Shown piece after piece: positions 25,558-33,915 of a stretch of DNA of 38,734 bases. The translations under genes were made by a program, and so were the position numbers. The DNA is from Prochloron didemni P4-Papua_New_Guinea. GTDB lineage: Bacteria > Cyanobacteriota > Cyanobacteriia > Cyanobacteriales > Prochloraceae. Position 1 is the first letter of the stretch, and each line of letters opens with the position of its first letter. A model generated the notes under the pieces. It was not told the DNA's origin. It saw only the letters and a list, made by a program, of their open reading frames with translations, and made no database searches. Location of the stretch: assembly GCA_000252485.1 (NCBI GenBank), contig JH610888.1, positions 1 to 38,734 on the forward strand, read 5' to 3'.

Positions 25558-26307
25558 TTAGTTCTCACCGCAGAATATCAAAGGTAGCTCCTGAAGGGCC
25601 ATTTCCAGAGCGCTGGCAGTAAGTGCTGGTAAGGGACGGCGAGCGGTAGTATAGGAACACCAGGCTACTTGTTTGTCCCAGGAGATGGAGCAAAAACGAG
25701 GACTATTTTTACAACTTGTCAAACAACTCATGGACTGAAATGGCTTTCCCCCTGCGACTTGGGCTATTTGTTTGGGAGTTGGGGTGTCTCTCGATCGCAT
25801 TGGTAAATAAACGATGCGATCGTTATTAATACCGGATTGATGAAGCATTTGAGCTACCCTAGTAGCAGCAGTTAAATTGGAAGCTGATACCAATAAATTA
25901 ACTCCGCTGCGAATCCCTAATGATTCTAATTTTTTCACATGGGCGATCGCTCTCATTACTTCCTGTTTCCGTTCTGGGAAATGGATGGAGACGTGAACTT
26001 TATCGGGACTTGCAGTAACCAATCGGTGGAAAGTGTCACCGTGCAAATGTAAGCCATTACTAGTTATAGAACGAAATAAAACTCCTTGCAATTGTTGTAA
26101 AACTTCAAATAAACCGGGATATTCTAAAGGCTCTCCACCTCCAAATGAAACTGCCTTAGTTCCAGATTTGGCACAATCTACAACAAAGTTTACCAGTTGC
26201 TCTGTAGTCCAAGTTGTATGACCAGTAGGATGACTGTGATTGTAGCAAAAGTGGCATTGTTTGCTACACTTATTAGTTAGTTCAATAGAAAGTCTTTCAA
26301 CAGTCAT
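25558..26307 (-). CDS. Radical SAM protein
   Basis: A 249-residue radical SAM enzyme. The cluster-binding CxxxCxxC is at Cys14, Cys18, Cys21 (CSKQCHFC), with SFGGGEP in the SAM-binding strand and TSNGLHL next. The C-terminal part adds six cysteines (SCLTSC, RFC, WC), which suggests an auxiliary iron-sulfur cluster in the SPASM/twitch manner. The substrate is unknown. The gene lies 84 bases downstream of an ABC exporter on the same strand; the gap is a heptamer array, and no precursor peptide gene is seen in it. Its length is short for SPASM peptide maturases, so a different small-molecule or peptide substrate is possible. Confidence 0.88.
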   Translation of the reverse strand: MTVERLSIELTNKCSKQCHFCYNHSHPTGHTTWTTEQLVNFVVDCAKSGTKAVSFGGGEPLEYPGLFEVLQQLQGVLFRSITSNGLHLHGDTFHRLVTASPDKVHVSIHFPERKQEVMRAIAHVKKLESLGIRSGVNLLVSASNLTAATRVAQMLHQSGINNDRIVYLPMRSRDTPTPKQIAQVAGGKPFQSMSCLTSCKNSPRFCSISWDKQVAWCSYTTARRPLPALTASALEMALQELPLIFCGEN

Positions 26308-26399
26308 TTGTTATTTGTTGTTTATTGTTCATTGTTTATTGTTCATTGTTCATTGTTCATTGTTCATTGTTCATTGTTCATTGTTCATTGTTCATTGTT
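26308..26399. repeat. TTCATTG heptamer array
   Basis: About a dozen 7-bp units lie between the ABC gene and the radical SAM gene. The TGA stop of the ABC gene (26392-26394) is part of the array. Confidence 0.9.
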
Positions 26400-28095
26400 C
26401 TTGATTTTCCGTCAATTGCCAAGAATTATCTTCTGATATTTCCAAAACCATGGTGTGGTATTTCTTGAGAGTAGGACGATGACCCACACTGATAAAAGTT
26501 GTCTCAGTTTGTTGCAAGTGACGATAAAGAGTTTCTTCGTTTTTCACATCTAAAGCACTGGTGGCTTCATCCAGAATAGCATAGTTGGGTTTGCCAATCA
26601 AAATACGGGCAAAAGCTACTCGCTGTTGTTCTCCCAAGGACAATACATCGGACCAATCTTTTTGGACATCTAAACTGTCGAACCGACGGACTAAACCCAG
26701 AAGATTGACTTGTTGCAATACTGCTTCTAGTTCCCTATCTTCTAAGTCTAAATTAGCATTGGGATAGAGTAGCTGACTGCGGAGACTTCCCAAGATCATA
26801 TAGGGACGTTGGGGTAAAAAGAGCATGTCTTTGAGTTGGGGACGGTAAATCGCGCCAGTACCGGAATTCCACAATCCGGCGATCGCCCTCAAAAGAGAAC
26901 TTTTCCCGCAACCGCTGGCTCCCATAATTAACAGTCCTTGTCCGGGTTGCAGTTCTAGAGAAATATCCCGCAATAAGGTTCTTTGATAGTTAGGAGTTTG
27001 TAAAGTTAGATATTCTAGAGCTAAACGACCGTTTTCCACTGTATCTATCTTGGGACGTTCTGTTCTATCTCCAGCAACTTTTGCCTCAGTTGTTTCCAGA
27101 TATTCTTGGAAGTCGTACAAGCGGTTAATTCCTGCTGCAAAATTAGCCAGAGATTGGAAGCGGTCCACAATAATATTCAGAGAGCGAAAAATAGTGATAA
27201 ATGCACCGCCAGCTTCGCTTACTATGCCTACTTCTAATTCCCCATTAAAGATTCTGCCAGCCAGAACTACTTCCGGTATAATATAGATAACAAACTCGTA
27301 AGCATTGGAGAATAAGCCTAAATACAGTTCTTGCCAGACAATGAGAGCATTGAAATTATTATATACTCGGTCAAATTGCTGGTTGACTTGCTTGTATTCT
27401 CGCTCTTCGCCGCGATAAAAGGCAATGGATTCGGCATTTTCTCGAATCCGCACCAGACCGAAACGAAAATTAGCTTCTCTTTTTAGTTGCTCGAAGTTGA
27501 GTTTAATGAGGATTTTGCCAAAAACCCCAGTGGTGACCAAAGTACCTACCAAAGCGTAAATTATCAGGCAAATCACCAAAGGTTTGGAGATGTTCCAGAG
27601 AACGCCACTAAAAGCAATGATTTGGAAAATAGAGACAATAATAATCAGGAGAAATCGGAGGGACTCTTGAGTGAAACTGCGAATATCCTCTGAAATCCGC
27701 TGATCCGGGTTATCCAACTCTGGATTGCTCGTAAGGTTGTAGAAAGAGCGATCGCCAAAGTAATTACCCAGAAAGCGATCGGTCAACCACCGCCGCCAAT
27801 ACAGTCCCAATTTTTCTCGAAAGAAGCTATAACCAGCAAAAAGGGGAACGTAGACAATCAGCACTCCTAAGAATATCTTTACTGCTTGCCAAAATCTTTC
27901 CGGATCTTGAGCTGAAAGAGAGGAAATTAAAATCCCTTGCTGTCGGTTTAAATTGACTCTGAGTAAAGTATAAGCCAATAATAATCCTCCCAGAAGTCCT
28001 AGCAAGGCGATCGCGCCTTTTTTTTCCTTCCCCAACCAATACAGTTTGGCGATGGCCCAAAACCGTTTGAATAACTTGAGGTTAAATTGCTCCAT
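26392..28095 (-). CDS. ABC transporter, permease-ATPase half (SbmA/BacA/ABCD-like)
   Basis: A 567-residue half transporter from the ATG at 28095, chosen for AAGGAAA just upstream; a GTG at 28110 is also possible. The N-terminal half has about six membrane helices of the ABC_membrane_2 type (Y.F.REKLGLYWRRWLTDRFL is characteristic of this class). The ATPase half has Walker A GASGCGKSS, signature LSLGEQQR and Walker B YAILDEATSALD. Homologues (SbmA/BacA, peroxisomal ABCD, YddA) move peptides, cobalamin-like or acyl compounds; the substrate here is unknown. Genes of this class are common in cyanobacteria. Its last residues and stop lie inside a heptamer repeat. It may be co-transcribed with the radical SAM gene downstream. 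Confidence 0.93.
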   Translation of the reverse strand: MEQFNLKLFKRFWAIAKLYWLGKEKKGAIALLGLLGGLLLAYTLLRVNLNRQQGILISSLSAQDPERFWQAVKIFLGVLIVYVPLFAGYSFFREKLGLYWRRWLTDRFLGNYFGDRSFYNLTSNPELDNPDQRISEDIRSFTQESLRFLLIIIVSIFQIIAFSGVLWNISKPLVICLIIYALVGTLVTTGVFGKILIKLNFEQLKREANFRFGLVRIRENAESIAFYRGEEREYKQVNQQFDRVYNNFNALIVWQELYLGLFSNAYEFVIYIIPEVVLAGRIFNGELEVGIVSEAGGAFITIFRSLNIIVDRFQSLANFAAGINRLYDFQEYLETTEAKVAGDRTERPKIDTVENGRLALEYLTLQTPNYQRTLLRDISLELQPGQGLLIMGASGCGKSSLLRAIAGLWNSGTGAIYRPQLKDMLFLPQRPYMILGSLRSQLLYPNANLDLEDRELEAVLQQVNLLGLVRRFDSLDVQKDWSDVLSLGEQQRVAFARILIGKPNYAILDEATSALDVKNEETLYRHLQQTETTFISVGHRPTLKKYHTMVLEISEDNSWQLTENQEQ

Positions 28096-28152
28096 TTTCC
28101 TTTTTGTCACTAGTTACTTCTCCAAAAGTCTCAATTATAGCGAATTTTAATC

Positions 28153-28252
28153 AGGACTTACGCCAACAAGCCAATTCGCCGGGTTTCTCGTCCAGATAAA
28201 ACGGCTAAAATCCAGAGTTTTAGTTTAGAAACCCGGTTTCTGCGTAAGTCCT
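28153..28252. repeat. 100-bp MITE-like element with 11-bp perfect terminal inverted repeats
   Basis: The ends AGGACTTACGC (28153-28163) and GCGTAAGTCCT (28242-28252) enclose two GAAACCCGG-type arms. A near copy in opposite orientation lies at 36667-36760. No coding capacity. Confidence 0.7.
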
Positions 28253-28385
28253 ATTAATTTACCATTTTAACAAAATCTAAATTGCTTTTTTTTAAAATGT
28301 GTTATTTTAGACTAAATTCTGTTTGTTTTCATTAATTATGAGGATTAGTAATAAATAATTGGGAATTAGTAATAGATAATTGGCA

Positions 28386-29408
28386 ATGAATCAACTATAC
28401 AATGCCTTCACCCTCTTTTTTAGTTTGTTAGTAGAAGCAATGCCTTTCTTATTGCTAGGGGTGTTGCTCTCCAGTGCCTTGCTTTCCCTGATGGACGAAA
28501 GACAATTAATTGCCAAGTTACCTCGCAATCCCATCTTAGGAGCAATAATTGGCAGTTGCATCGGCTTTGCCTTCCCGGTCTGCGAATGCGGTAACGTTCC
28601 TGTAGCGCGACGCTTGATCCTGCAAGGAGTGCCCACATCTTTAGCCGTGGGCTTTTTACTGGCTGCACCCACTATTAATCCCATCGTGATTTGGTCAACT
28701 TCGGTGGCTTTTCCCGATCGCCCGGAAATTGTCTTACTGCGAATCCTCTTTTCCTTGGCCATCGCCATTATTATTGGCTCCATCTTCAGCGTGCAAAAAG
28801 ACCCCCGACCTTTACTACAATCCATGCTGGCAAGAAGATTAAATACTTTTATTTCTCGCCCTAGCCCTAGAGTAACACAAGAGAAAGGAAAGGAACCCTT
28901 ACCTGCTTTACTCCAATCTGGTACCTTTCTCCTTTCTGGAGAAGGTAGTCCCATAGCCATGACCGAAACTCTAGCTCGAACTCCAGTGCAACAGCAAGTC
29001 TTACCCAATAAACTGGTGCAGTTTTTGGAAAACATTGCCTTGGAGTTGCGGGAACTGGGAGGAATGTTGGTTTTGGGGAGCGCGATCGCCGCTGGGATTC
29101 AAGTATTTGTTCCCCGAGAACTGATTCTCAGTCTCGGTCAAGGTACTATGGGTTCTATTCTCGCTATGATGGTTTTAGCAGCCTTAGTATCTATTTGTTC
29201 CACTGTCGATTCCTTTTTTGTTCTTTCCTTTGCTTCTACTTTTACTACCGGTTCCTTACTGGCATTTTTGGTTTTTGGGCCTATAATCGACATCAAGTCA
29301 GTGGGTTTAATGCTCTCTATTTTTCGACCGCGCATAATTTTTTATTTCTTCGCCTTAGCAGCTCAGTTAACTTTCATCTTCGCTCTCGGTTATAGTTATT
29401 TTGGTTGA
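28386..29408 (+). CDS. DUF318/UPF0718 family permease
   Basis: A 340-residue protein from the ATG at 28386, with about eight membrane helices and a hydrophilic central loop (about 140-210). The conserved motif FPVCECGNVPVARRL is the cysteine signature of this family, which includes ArsP-type and YcgR-type permeases (the canonical form is CSCG..P). The repeat of the motif in the second half (SICSTVDSFF) is also typical. Members export organoarsenicals or are linked to metal homeostasis; the substrate here is not known. The TIGR03943 gene directly downstream is its usual partner, so the two probably form one transporter. Confidence 0.9.
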   Translation: MNQLYNAFTLFFSLLVEAMPFLLLGVLLSSALLSLMDERQLIAKLPRNPILGAIIGSCIGFAFPVCECGNVPVARRLILQGVPTSLAVGFLLAAPTINPIVIWSTSVAFPDRPEIVLLRILFSLAIAIIIGSIFSVQKDPRPLLQSMLARRLNTFISRPSPRVTQEKGKEPLPALLQSGTFLLSGEGSPIAMTETLARTPVQQQVLPNKLVQFLENIALELRELGGMLVLGSAIAAGIQVFVPRELILSLGQGTMGSILAMMVLAALVSICSTVDSFFVLSFASTFTTGSLLAFLVFGPIIDIKSVGLMLSIFRPRIIFYFFALAAQLTFIFALGYSYFG

Positions 29409-29409
29409 A

Positions 29410-29457
29410 TAACAAACAACCAACAACCAACAACCAACAACCAACAACCAACAACCA
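29410..29457. repeat. CCAACAA heptamer array
   Basis: Six or so 7-bp units fill the whole gap between the permease and its partner, ending at the start codon. Confidence 0.9.
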
Positions 29458-30252
29458 ATGAAAAAGAAAATCAATTATGTTGCCAATTATCTTCCTTGGT
29501 TAGATGCAGTAGCTATTTTAGCTTGGGGTATCTTATTACTCAAATATTACTTCTCTCGCCAGTTGGGATTATTAATCCATCCCAATTATTTTTGGTTGGC
29601 AATAGTAACCGGTATCCTACTTCTATTCCTAGGAGGCTTAAAAATTGCCCAACTCATAGGAACAAAGAGCAAGATAGTTTCTCAATCTAGTGGGCAGCAC
29701 GTCAGCTTATTTCCCCCCGGTTGGGGTAGCAGTTTGCTCTTAGGAACTGCTATTTTAGGCTTGACCATTGCCCCTTCTGTCTTAAAGAGCGATACAGCGT
29801 TGAAGCGAGGGATAACGGAATCCTTACCCCTCACGAGAGTGCAACCTCAAGCATTTCGCGGTGACAGCAAACCAGAAGAGCGCAGTATTATAGACTGGAT
29901 CCGCACCCTCAATGCTTATCCCGAACCGGATGCTTATATAGGAGAACCAGCGAAAGTAAAAGGCTTTGTAATTCATTCACCTCGATTGCCGAATAATTAT
30001 CTCTTAGTAGCCCGTTTTGTGATAACTTGCTGTGCGGTGGATGCTTATCCTGTGGGTTTACCGGTGAAACTGCTAAATGAAAGTCAAACAGATTTTCCCC
30101 CGGATACTTGGATTGAAGTTGAAGGAGAAATGATCAGCGAGACTTTACCCGAAACTAAGAATCAAGATGAAACTATCAATAAACGTCAAGTAATAATTGC
30201 TGCTAGTTCTGTCACCCCGATCAAAACTCCAGCCAACCCTTATCACTATTAG
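29458..30252 (+). CDS. TIGR03943 family permease partner subunit (YcgQ-like)
   Basis: A 264-residue protein with three N-terminal membrane helices (about 13-31, 42-66, 88-108) and a soluble beta-rich C-terminal half with the family motif VITCCAVDAYPVGLPV and WIEVEGEM. TIGR03943/DUF1980 proteins occur next to DUF318 permeases across bacteria (YcgQ with YcgR in Bacillus). The paired cysteines suggest metal handling; this is inferred. The start codon follows a heptamer array with no visible ribosome site. The next gene is 111 bases on, in the same direction. Confidence 0.9.
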   Translation: MKKKINYVANYLPWLDAVAILAWGILLLKYYFSRQLGLLIHPNYFWLAIVTGILLLFLGGLKIAQLIGTKSKIVSQSSGQHVSLFPPGWGSSLLLGTAILGLTIAPSVLKSDTALKRGITESLPLTRVQPQAFRGDSKPEERSIIDWIRTLNAYPEPDAYIGEPAKVKGFVIHSPRLPNNYLLVARFVITCCAVDAYPVGLPVKLLNESQTDFPPDTWIEVEGEMISETLPETKNQDETINKRQVIIAASSVTPIKTPANPYHY

Positions 30253-30272
30253 TAATATATAGCCCTAATTCT

Positions 30273-30358
30273 ATATTTATCTGTATCCATCTGTATCTAT
30301 CTGTATCCATCTGTATCCATCTGTATCCATCTGTGTTCATCTGTGTTCATCTGCGGTT
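30273..30358. repeat. ATCTGTATCC decamer-type array
   Basis: Tandem ~10-bp units (ATCTGTATCC, then ATCTGTGTTC) lie just before the start at 30364. Related units occur at about 33942-33986 and 34513-34561. Confidence 0.85.
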
Positions 30359-30363
30359 AAGAA

Positions 30364-31824
30364 ATGACAAAGAGCAACATCCAACAACCAATAGATAAAA
30401 TAGCGATCACCTCCATCCTATCCCTAGGTTTAGTTATTTGTCTCTTAGTCTGGGGAAGTAAAGCTTGCGAAGCAAACCAATGCTTCATTCACGTGGGTCC
30501 GAGAGTGCAAGACTTTAGCTGGTCGGGGAAGCAAATTGGTGCTGAAGATACCGCTTTTATCCTCACTTTTGACCGTCCTATGGACGAAGAAAGTGTAGCA
30601 GAAAACTTAGTCATTAATCCCCCTCTACCTGGTAAAATAAGTTGGGCCGGAAGAAGACTAGCTTATACTTTAACAACCCCAGCCCCTTACGGAGAAAATT
30701 ACGAATTACGACTAAGAGATGCGAGGGAAAAGATAAGAGGAGATCAAGATAAAAACCAAGGAAAAGTAATTGAACCATTTACAAGTCAATTTAGTAGTCG
30801 CGATCGCGCCTTCGTTTATATCGGTGCGGAAGGAGAAGAACAAGGTAGATTAGTTTTATTTAACCTTACGGAACAGCGACACAAAATTCTCACTCCCAAA
30901 AATCTGAAAGTAATTGATTTTGAAATTTATCCCCAGGGCGATCGCATTTTATTTTCCGCTACAAAACCCAATCAATCTTCAGCGAACAATCAACTTTATA
31001 CCGTCACTACCGGACTCAATTTTGACTCAGAGGCAACAACTAATAATGACCGGGAATCTGTCAAATTAATTTTTAAGCGAAAAAGTTATCAAAATTTAAA
31101 CTTTGACTTATCTCCCAATGGCAAGACAATTGTCATCCGCCGAGCCAATAGGAAAAATTTAGGAGAGTTTGGACTGTGGAAACTGGAGGAAAATGGCAAC
31201 TTAGAAGCCTTAAACAATCCACCGGGAGGAGACTTTCTCATTACCCCAGACAGTCAAAGTTTAGCCTTAGCCATAGGAGAAGGAATAGCCATTCTGCCCC
31301 TAGAACCCAATGCAGAACCCATTGCTTTTTTATCTAAATTTGGCAGAGTAGTGACATTTTCTCGCAACGGTTATTTCTCAGCAATGGTAAACTACAATCG
31401 AGATAATCCAGAATTAGCTTATAACAAATCCTTATTTTTAGTTTATACTAGAGGAGGAGAAGAAAAACTATTTGATACCAACGGTTCTATTTTGGATTGT
31501 GAATTTAATCCCACAGCAACTAAACTTTACTGTTTGCTCACCCAGTTGATTGAAGAAGCAGAAGAATATCGGGAACAGCCCTATTTTGCTGGTATAGACT
31601 TGAAAACCAAGGAGATTTTGCCCTTATTAGTATTGCCAGAGTATCAGGATATTAAAATCAGCATGGCTAGCGACGGGTTGGGAATCTTATTCGACCAAGC
31701 AATAGTTGAAGGAAATGGAGGTAGTCGCATTTGGTTGTTGATTCCCCCCTCTTCATCCGAGTCCAATAAACCTCAATTAGAACAGTTACCTTTGGCTGGT
31801 TCCCGTCCTCAATGGTTACCTTGA
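30364..31824 (+). CDS. Membrane-anchored Ig-like (SbsA type) plus beta-propeller protein
   Basis: A 486-residue protein with a membrane anchor (about 13-31), followed by an SbsA/Big_5 Ig-like domain (about 45-140; FILTFDRPMDEESVAENLVI is characteristic) and a C-terminal TolB/WD40-like propeller (about 150-480), with repeated blades such as IDFEIYPQGDRILFSA, LNFDLSPNGKTIVI and TPDSQSLALAI. It is predicted to face outside the cytoplasmic membrane. It follows the DUF318/TIGR03943 pair in the same direction; whether it works with them is not shown. The stop codon abuts a dispersed repeat copy (31829-31898). Confidence 0.82.
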   Translation: MTKSNIQQPIDKIAITSILSLGLVICLLVWGSKACEANQCFIHVGPRVQDFSWSGKQIGAEDTAFILTFDRPMDEESVAENLVINPPLPGKISWAGRRLAYTLTTPAPYGENYELRLRDAREKIRGDQDKNQGKVIEPFTSQFSSRDRAFVYIGAEGEEQGRLVLFNLTEQRHKILTPKNLKVIDFEIYPQGDRILFSATKPNQSSANNQLYTVTTGLNFDSEATTNNDRESVKLIFKRKSYQNLNFDLSPNGKTIVIRRANRKNLGEFGLWKLEENGNLEALNNPPGGDFLITPDSQSLALAIGEGIAILPLEPNAEPIAFLSKFGRVVTFSRNGYFSAMVNYNRDNPELAYNKSLFLVYTRGGEEKLFDTNGSILDCEFNPTATKLYCLLTQLIEEAEEYREQPYFAGIDLKTKEILPLLVLPEYQDIKISMASDGLGILFDQAIVEGNGGSRIWLLIPPSSSESNKPQLEQLPLAGSRPQWLP

Positions 31825-32054
31825 AGCTGCGGTTTATTTACCAATTTAATTAATTTTATATAGCGATAAATTGGGCGGTGCGTTACGAACGCACCCTACT
31901 AAAAAACTCAAAGTCCCCCTTATCAAGGGGGATTTAGGGGGATAAGCAACTCACGCATTTTACAGTCAATTAATAAAAAAACCACAATCTCTAGTTATAA
32001 GTAATTGTAGGTTGGCGATTACGATAGCGAAACCCAACCTACGAAAAATAAACT
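31825..32054. repeat. Dispersed repeats: third copy of the GCGTTACGAACGC element, palindromes
   Basis: 31829-31898 is the same as the right half of the 143-bp repeat at 33916 and 34491. A CCCCCTTATCAAGGGGG palindrome (31911-31942) and a GTAGGTTGGCG element (32007-32042) follow. No gene. Confidence 0.8.
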
Positions 32055-32139
32055 ATCCCACGGGACATTTATCAGTAACAAACTCAAAATCAAAAGAAGA
32101 AATAGCAAAAATTATCTGTTTTATCGGGAATAGTCTTTT
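32055..32139. repeat. 85-bp direct repeat, copy 1 (copy 2 at 33224-33308)
   Basis: The two copies align without gaps with about five mismatches by eye. They flank the truncated membrane gene and the TPR gene. Confidence 0.85.
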
Positions 32140-32169
32140 ATCTTGTTGTAGACTAAATTTAGTATACAT

Positions 32170-32191
32170 CTGGAACAGTTTCATGTTCCAG
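32170..32191. promoter_or_regulatory. 8-bp inverted repeat upstream of the small membrane gene
   Basis: CTGGAACA and TGTTCCAG are separated by six bases, 30 bases before the start at 32222. It could be an operator or a hairpin; no further support. Confidence 0.3.
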
Positions 32192-32221
32192 AGGTTGTAG
32201 TTCGGAACTAGAAATCTACTC

Positions 32222-32446
32222 ATGAGTCAGATTAACGGAAAAAGTGATTTCCTGTCCCAAAAGGAAACAATAGCTAAAATCGCACTGGGAACCATTGTCA
32301 TACCCATCGCTCTAGCATCAATACCGATACTTTTTAGCTACCAAAACCTAGAACAATCTAGACTTGGCTCACTAATGCAAGTTGATTTCTCAACCAGGGT
32401 GTATCTACCAAAGCTCGCAATAAATCTTGCAAGCGCGTTTATTTAA
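32222..32446 (+). pseudogene. Truncated membrane protein gene, N-terminal part
   Basis: A 74-residue frame: a short polar start, then one membrane helix (about 20-41, IALGTIVIPIALASIPILF) and YQNLEQSRLGSLMQVDF, a pattern seen at the start of longer cyanobacterial membrane proteins. The frame ends soon after. About 170 bases of non-coding sequence separate it from the TPR gene, so I read it as a 5' remnant. It could still be expressed as a small membrane protein. Confidence 0.45.
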
Positions 32447-32619
32447 TGCCACGAGTCAACTAGAGCCGAACTTGGTTATCGTTCGCAGCTAATCCCGATA
32501 TTGGCACGTTTTTTCAATCTGTTTTCCTGTTTCCATCCTAACACAAGTAGTGAGTTTTGACGACAGAATCCAGGATGGGATGAGAGATTACGAGCCAATC
32601 TACCTGGTTATTCCAACAG

Positions 32620-32949
32620 ATGGCAGATAATTCGAGTAAATCAGCTACTGGAGCAAACCCTAACTATGCTGACGCTTACAACAACAGGGGTTTTGCTCGC
32701 TATCAGTTAGGAGACAATCAAGGGGCGATCACCGATGTGACCGAGGGGATTAGACTAGACCCTAACTATGCTGAAGCTTACTACGGCAGGGGTTTTCTTC
32801 GCTATAAGTTAGGAGACTATCAAGGGGCGATCTCGAAGAGATCCGCGGAGCGGTGCGCCGATTTCCGTAAAGCTGCAAACTTATATCTAGAGCAAGGCAA
32901 CACTGAAATGTATCAGGAAGTGCTGGACCAACTCCAAAAACTAGAGTAG
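32620..32949 (+). CDS. Short TPR protein with in-frame repeat insertion
   Basis: A 109-residue protein with two TPR units (NPNYADAYNNRGFARYQLGD and DPNYAEAYYGRGFLRYKLGD, about 13-70) and the common cyanobacterial end FRKAANLYLEQGNTEMYQ. Between GAI and ADF, eight residues (SKRSAERC) come from a 24-bp repeat insertion that leaves the frame intact. Most relatives have more TPRs and an N-terminal region, so this copy is probably 5'-truncated. A strong hairpin follows the stop. Function unknown beyond protein binding. Confidence 0.7.
   Translation: MADNSSKSATGANPNYADAYNNRGFARYQLGDNQGAITDVTEGIRLDPNYAEAYYGRGFLRYKLGDYQGAISKRSAERCADFRKAANLYLEQGNTEMYQEVLDQLQKLE
32833..32856. repeat. 24-bp small dispersed repeat inserted in the TPR gene
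   Basis: GCGATC is followed by 24 extra bases (beginning TCGAAGAGATCC, forming the hairpin GATCTCGAAGAGATC) and then GCC. Removing them restores GCGATCGC and the usual GAIADF protein sequence. Confidence 0.7.
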
Positions 32950-32964
32950 AGAAGGGAGGAATGA

Positions 32965-32999
32965 AAAGAGAGAAAAAATTTTGTTGTTTTTCTCTCTTT
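32965..32999 (+). terminator. Hairpin after the TPR gene
   Basis: A perfect 13-bp inverted repeat (AAAGAGAGAAAAA / TTTTTCTCTCTTT) with a 9-base loop starts 15 bases after the stop. It is AT-rich with a T-rich right arm, which suggests a terminator, though the stem is weak in GC. Confidence 0.5.
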
Positions 33000-33000
33000 A

Positions 33001-33550
33001 ATAAATGAGAACATGTACGATTTTCTAGGAACTATTCTAAACCTATAGCGCTTCGCAAGAAAGGTGTCTCGTTATGCTACATGCATATTTCAAAATACTG
33101 CATCGGCTGGATCGCCTTTATATAAAGCGTTAGACTTGAATATTGCCAAAGTTCAACAAATAAATGATGAAAACTTTTCTCATTAAAAGTTGATTGTTCC
33201 AGTGTGGGACAGGCAATTCGCCCATCCCACGGGACATTTATAAGTAACCAACTCAAAATCTAGGGAAGAAATAGCAAAAATTATCTGTTTTATCGGGAAT
33301 AGTCTTTTCACCTTTGACTATCACAGTTTGGTTCCGCTCGAATCACGATCGCTTAATTTGATGCTCAACATATAGCAGGAAGGAAAATCATATTATTCGC
33401 GAAGAAACCGGGTTTCTCCCATTGTTTTAGGGAATAGGCCGAAATTTAAGGAAGAAACCCGGTTTCTAGCCCCAACCGTTAGTCTAAATCTAGACGGGCA
33501 TTTTAGCTGTGCCAAGCCTAAGCGAAAGGGGCATTTTTCTGCACGAACTC
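33001..33550. other. Intergenic region with repeats, no convincing gene
   Basis: It holds the second 85-bp direct repeat (33224-33308) and a pair of AGAAACC[G/C]GGTTTCT palindromes (33403-33467). A 40-codon GTG frame (33064-33186, ending NIAKVQQINDENFSH) has no recognisable family. Nothing else is seen. Confidence 0.6.
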
Positions 33551-33793
33551 TTAATTGCCTGCACTGAGCGCTTGCCCTGCCCTTCGGCTACGCGGCCCCT
33601 GCACTTCGGCTACGCTCAGTGACCGCGAAGTCGAAGGGTAGCCGAAGTGTTCATTGCTCATTGCTATAGTTCTAGGTGCAACCATTTTCGCTTTTGACCA
33701 GAAGCTATCATCCAGTTCTGGAATATGGTCTGTATCAATAGCATCCTCTGGAATAGCTTCAAGTTCCTTCAGTCGCTGAGGCGAGATATTCAT
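33551..33793 (-). pseudogene. BrnA-like antitoxin, C-terminus replaced by a dispersed repeat
   Basis: From the ATG at 33793 (AAAGGA upstream) the frame reads MNISPQRLKELEAIPEDAID, then IPELDDSFWSKAKMV. This matches the N-terminal region of the BrnA/CopG-like antitoxins paired with BrnT toxins, where SFW..AK is followed by the DNA-binding helices. Here the sequence after PRTIAMSNEH is a translation of a TTCGGCTACG-type repeat (33571-33652) and the DNA-binding part is missing. No BrnT toxin gene is seen upstream. I regard it as a broken antitoxin gene. An 86-residue version from 33811 is possible but lacks a ribosome site. Confidence 0.6.
33571..33652. repeat. TTCGGCTACG-type compound palindrome
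   Basis: Alternating CTTCGGCTACG/CGTAGCCGAAG and TTCGACTTCGCGG units. It truncates the BrnA-like gene. Confidence 0.8.
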
Positions 33794-33915
33794 AGTATTT
33801 TTTCCTTTCATTGTTTTTTCAGAATATTGTAACTGCAGTGAGTCAGGAGATAAAGGGAGATTTTTTTGATTATATCGATAGATGTTGTGGTGGGCAATGC
33901 CCACCCTACTAAAAA

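Noticed and set aside
32012-32200. 62-codon plus-strand reading frame
   Set aside because: Its first part is a GTAGGTTGGCG repeat and the middle is the 85-bp direct repeat. The parallel stretch in the second copy has a stop, so coding is unsupported.
33064-33186. 40-codon GTG frame ending NIAKVQQINDENFSH
   Set aside because: It looks protein-like but has no recognisable family, no ribosome site and uncertain start; possibly a gene remnant.
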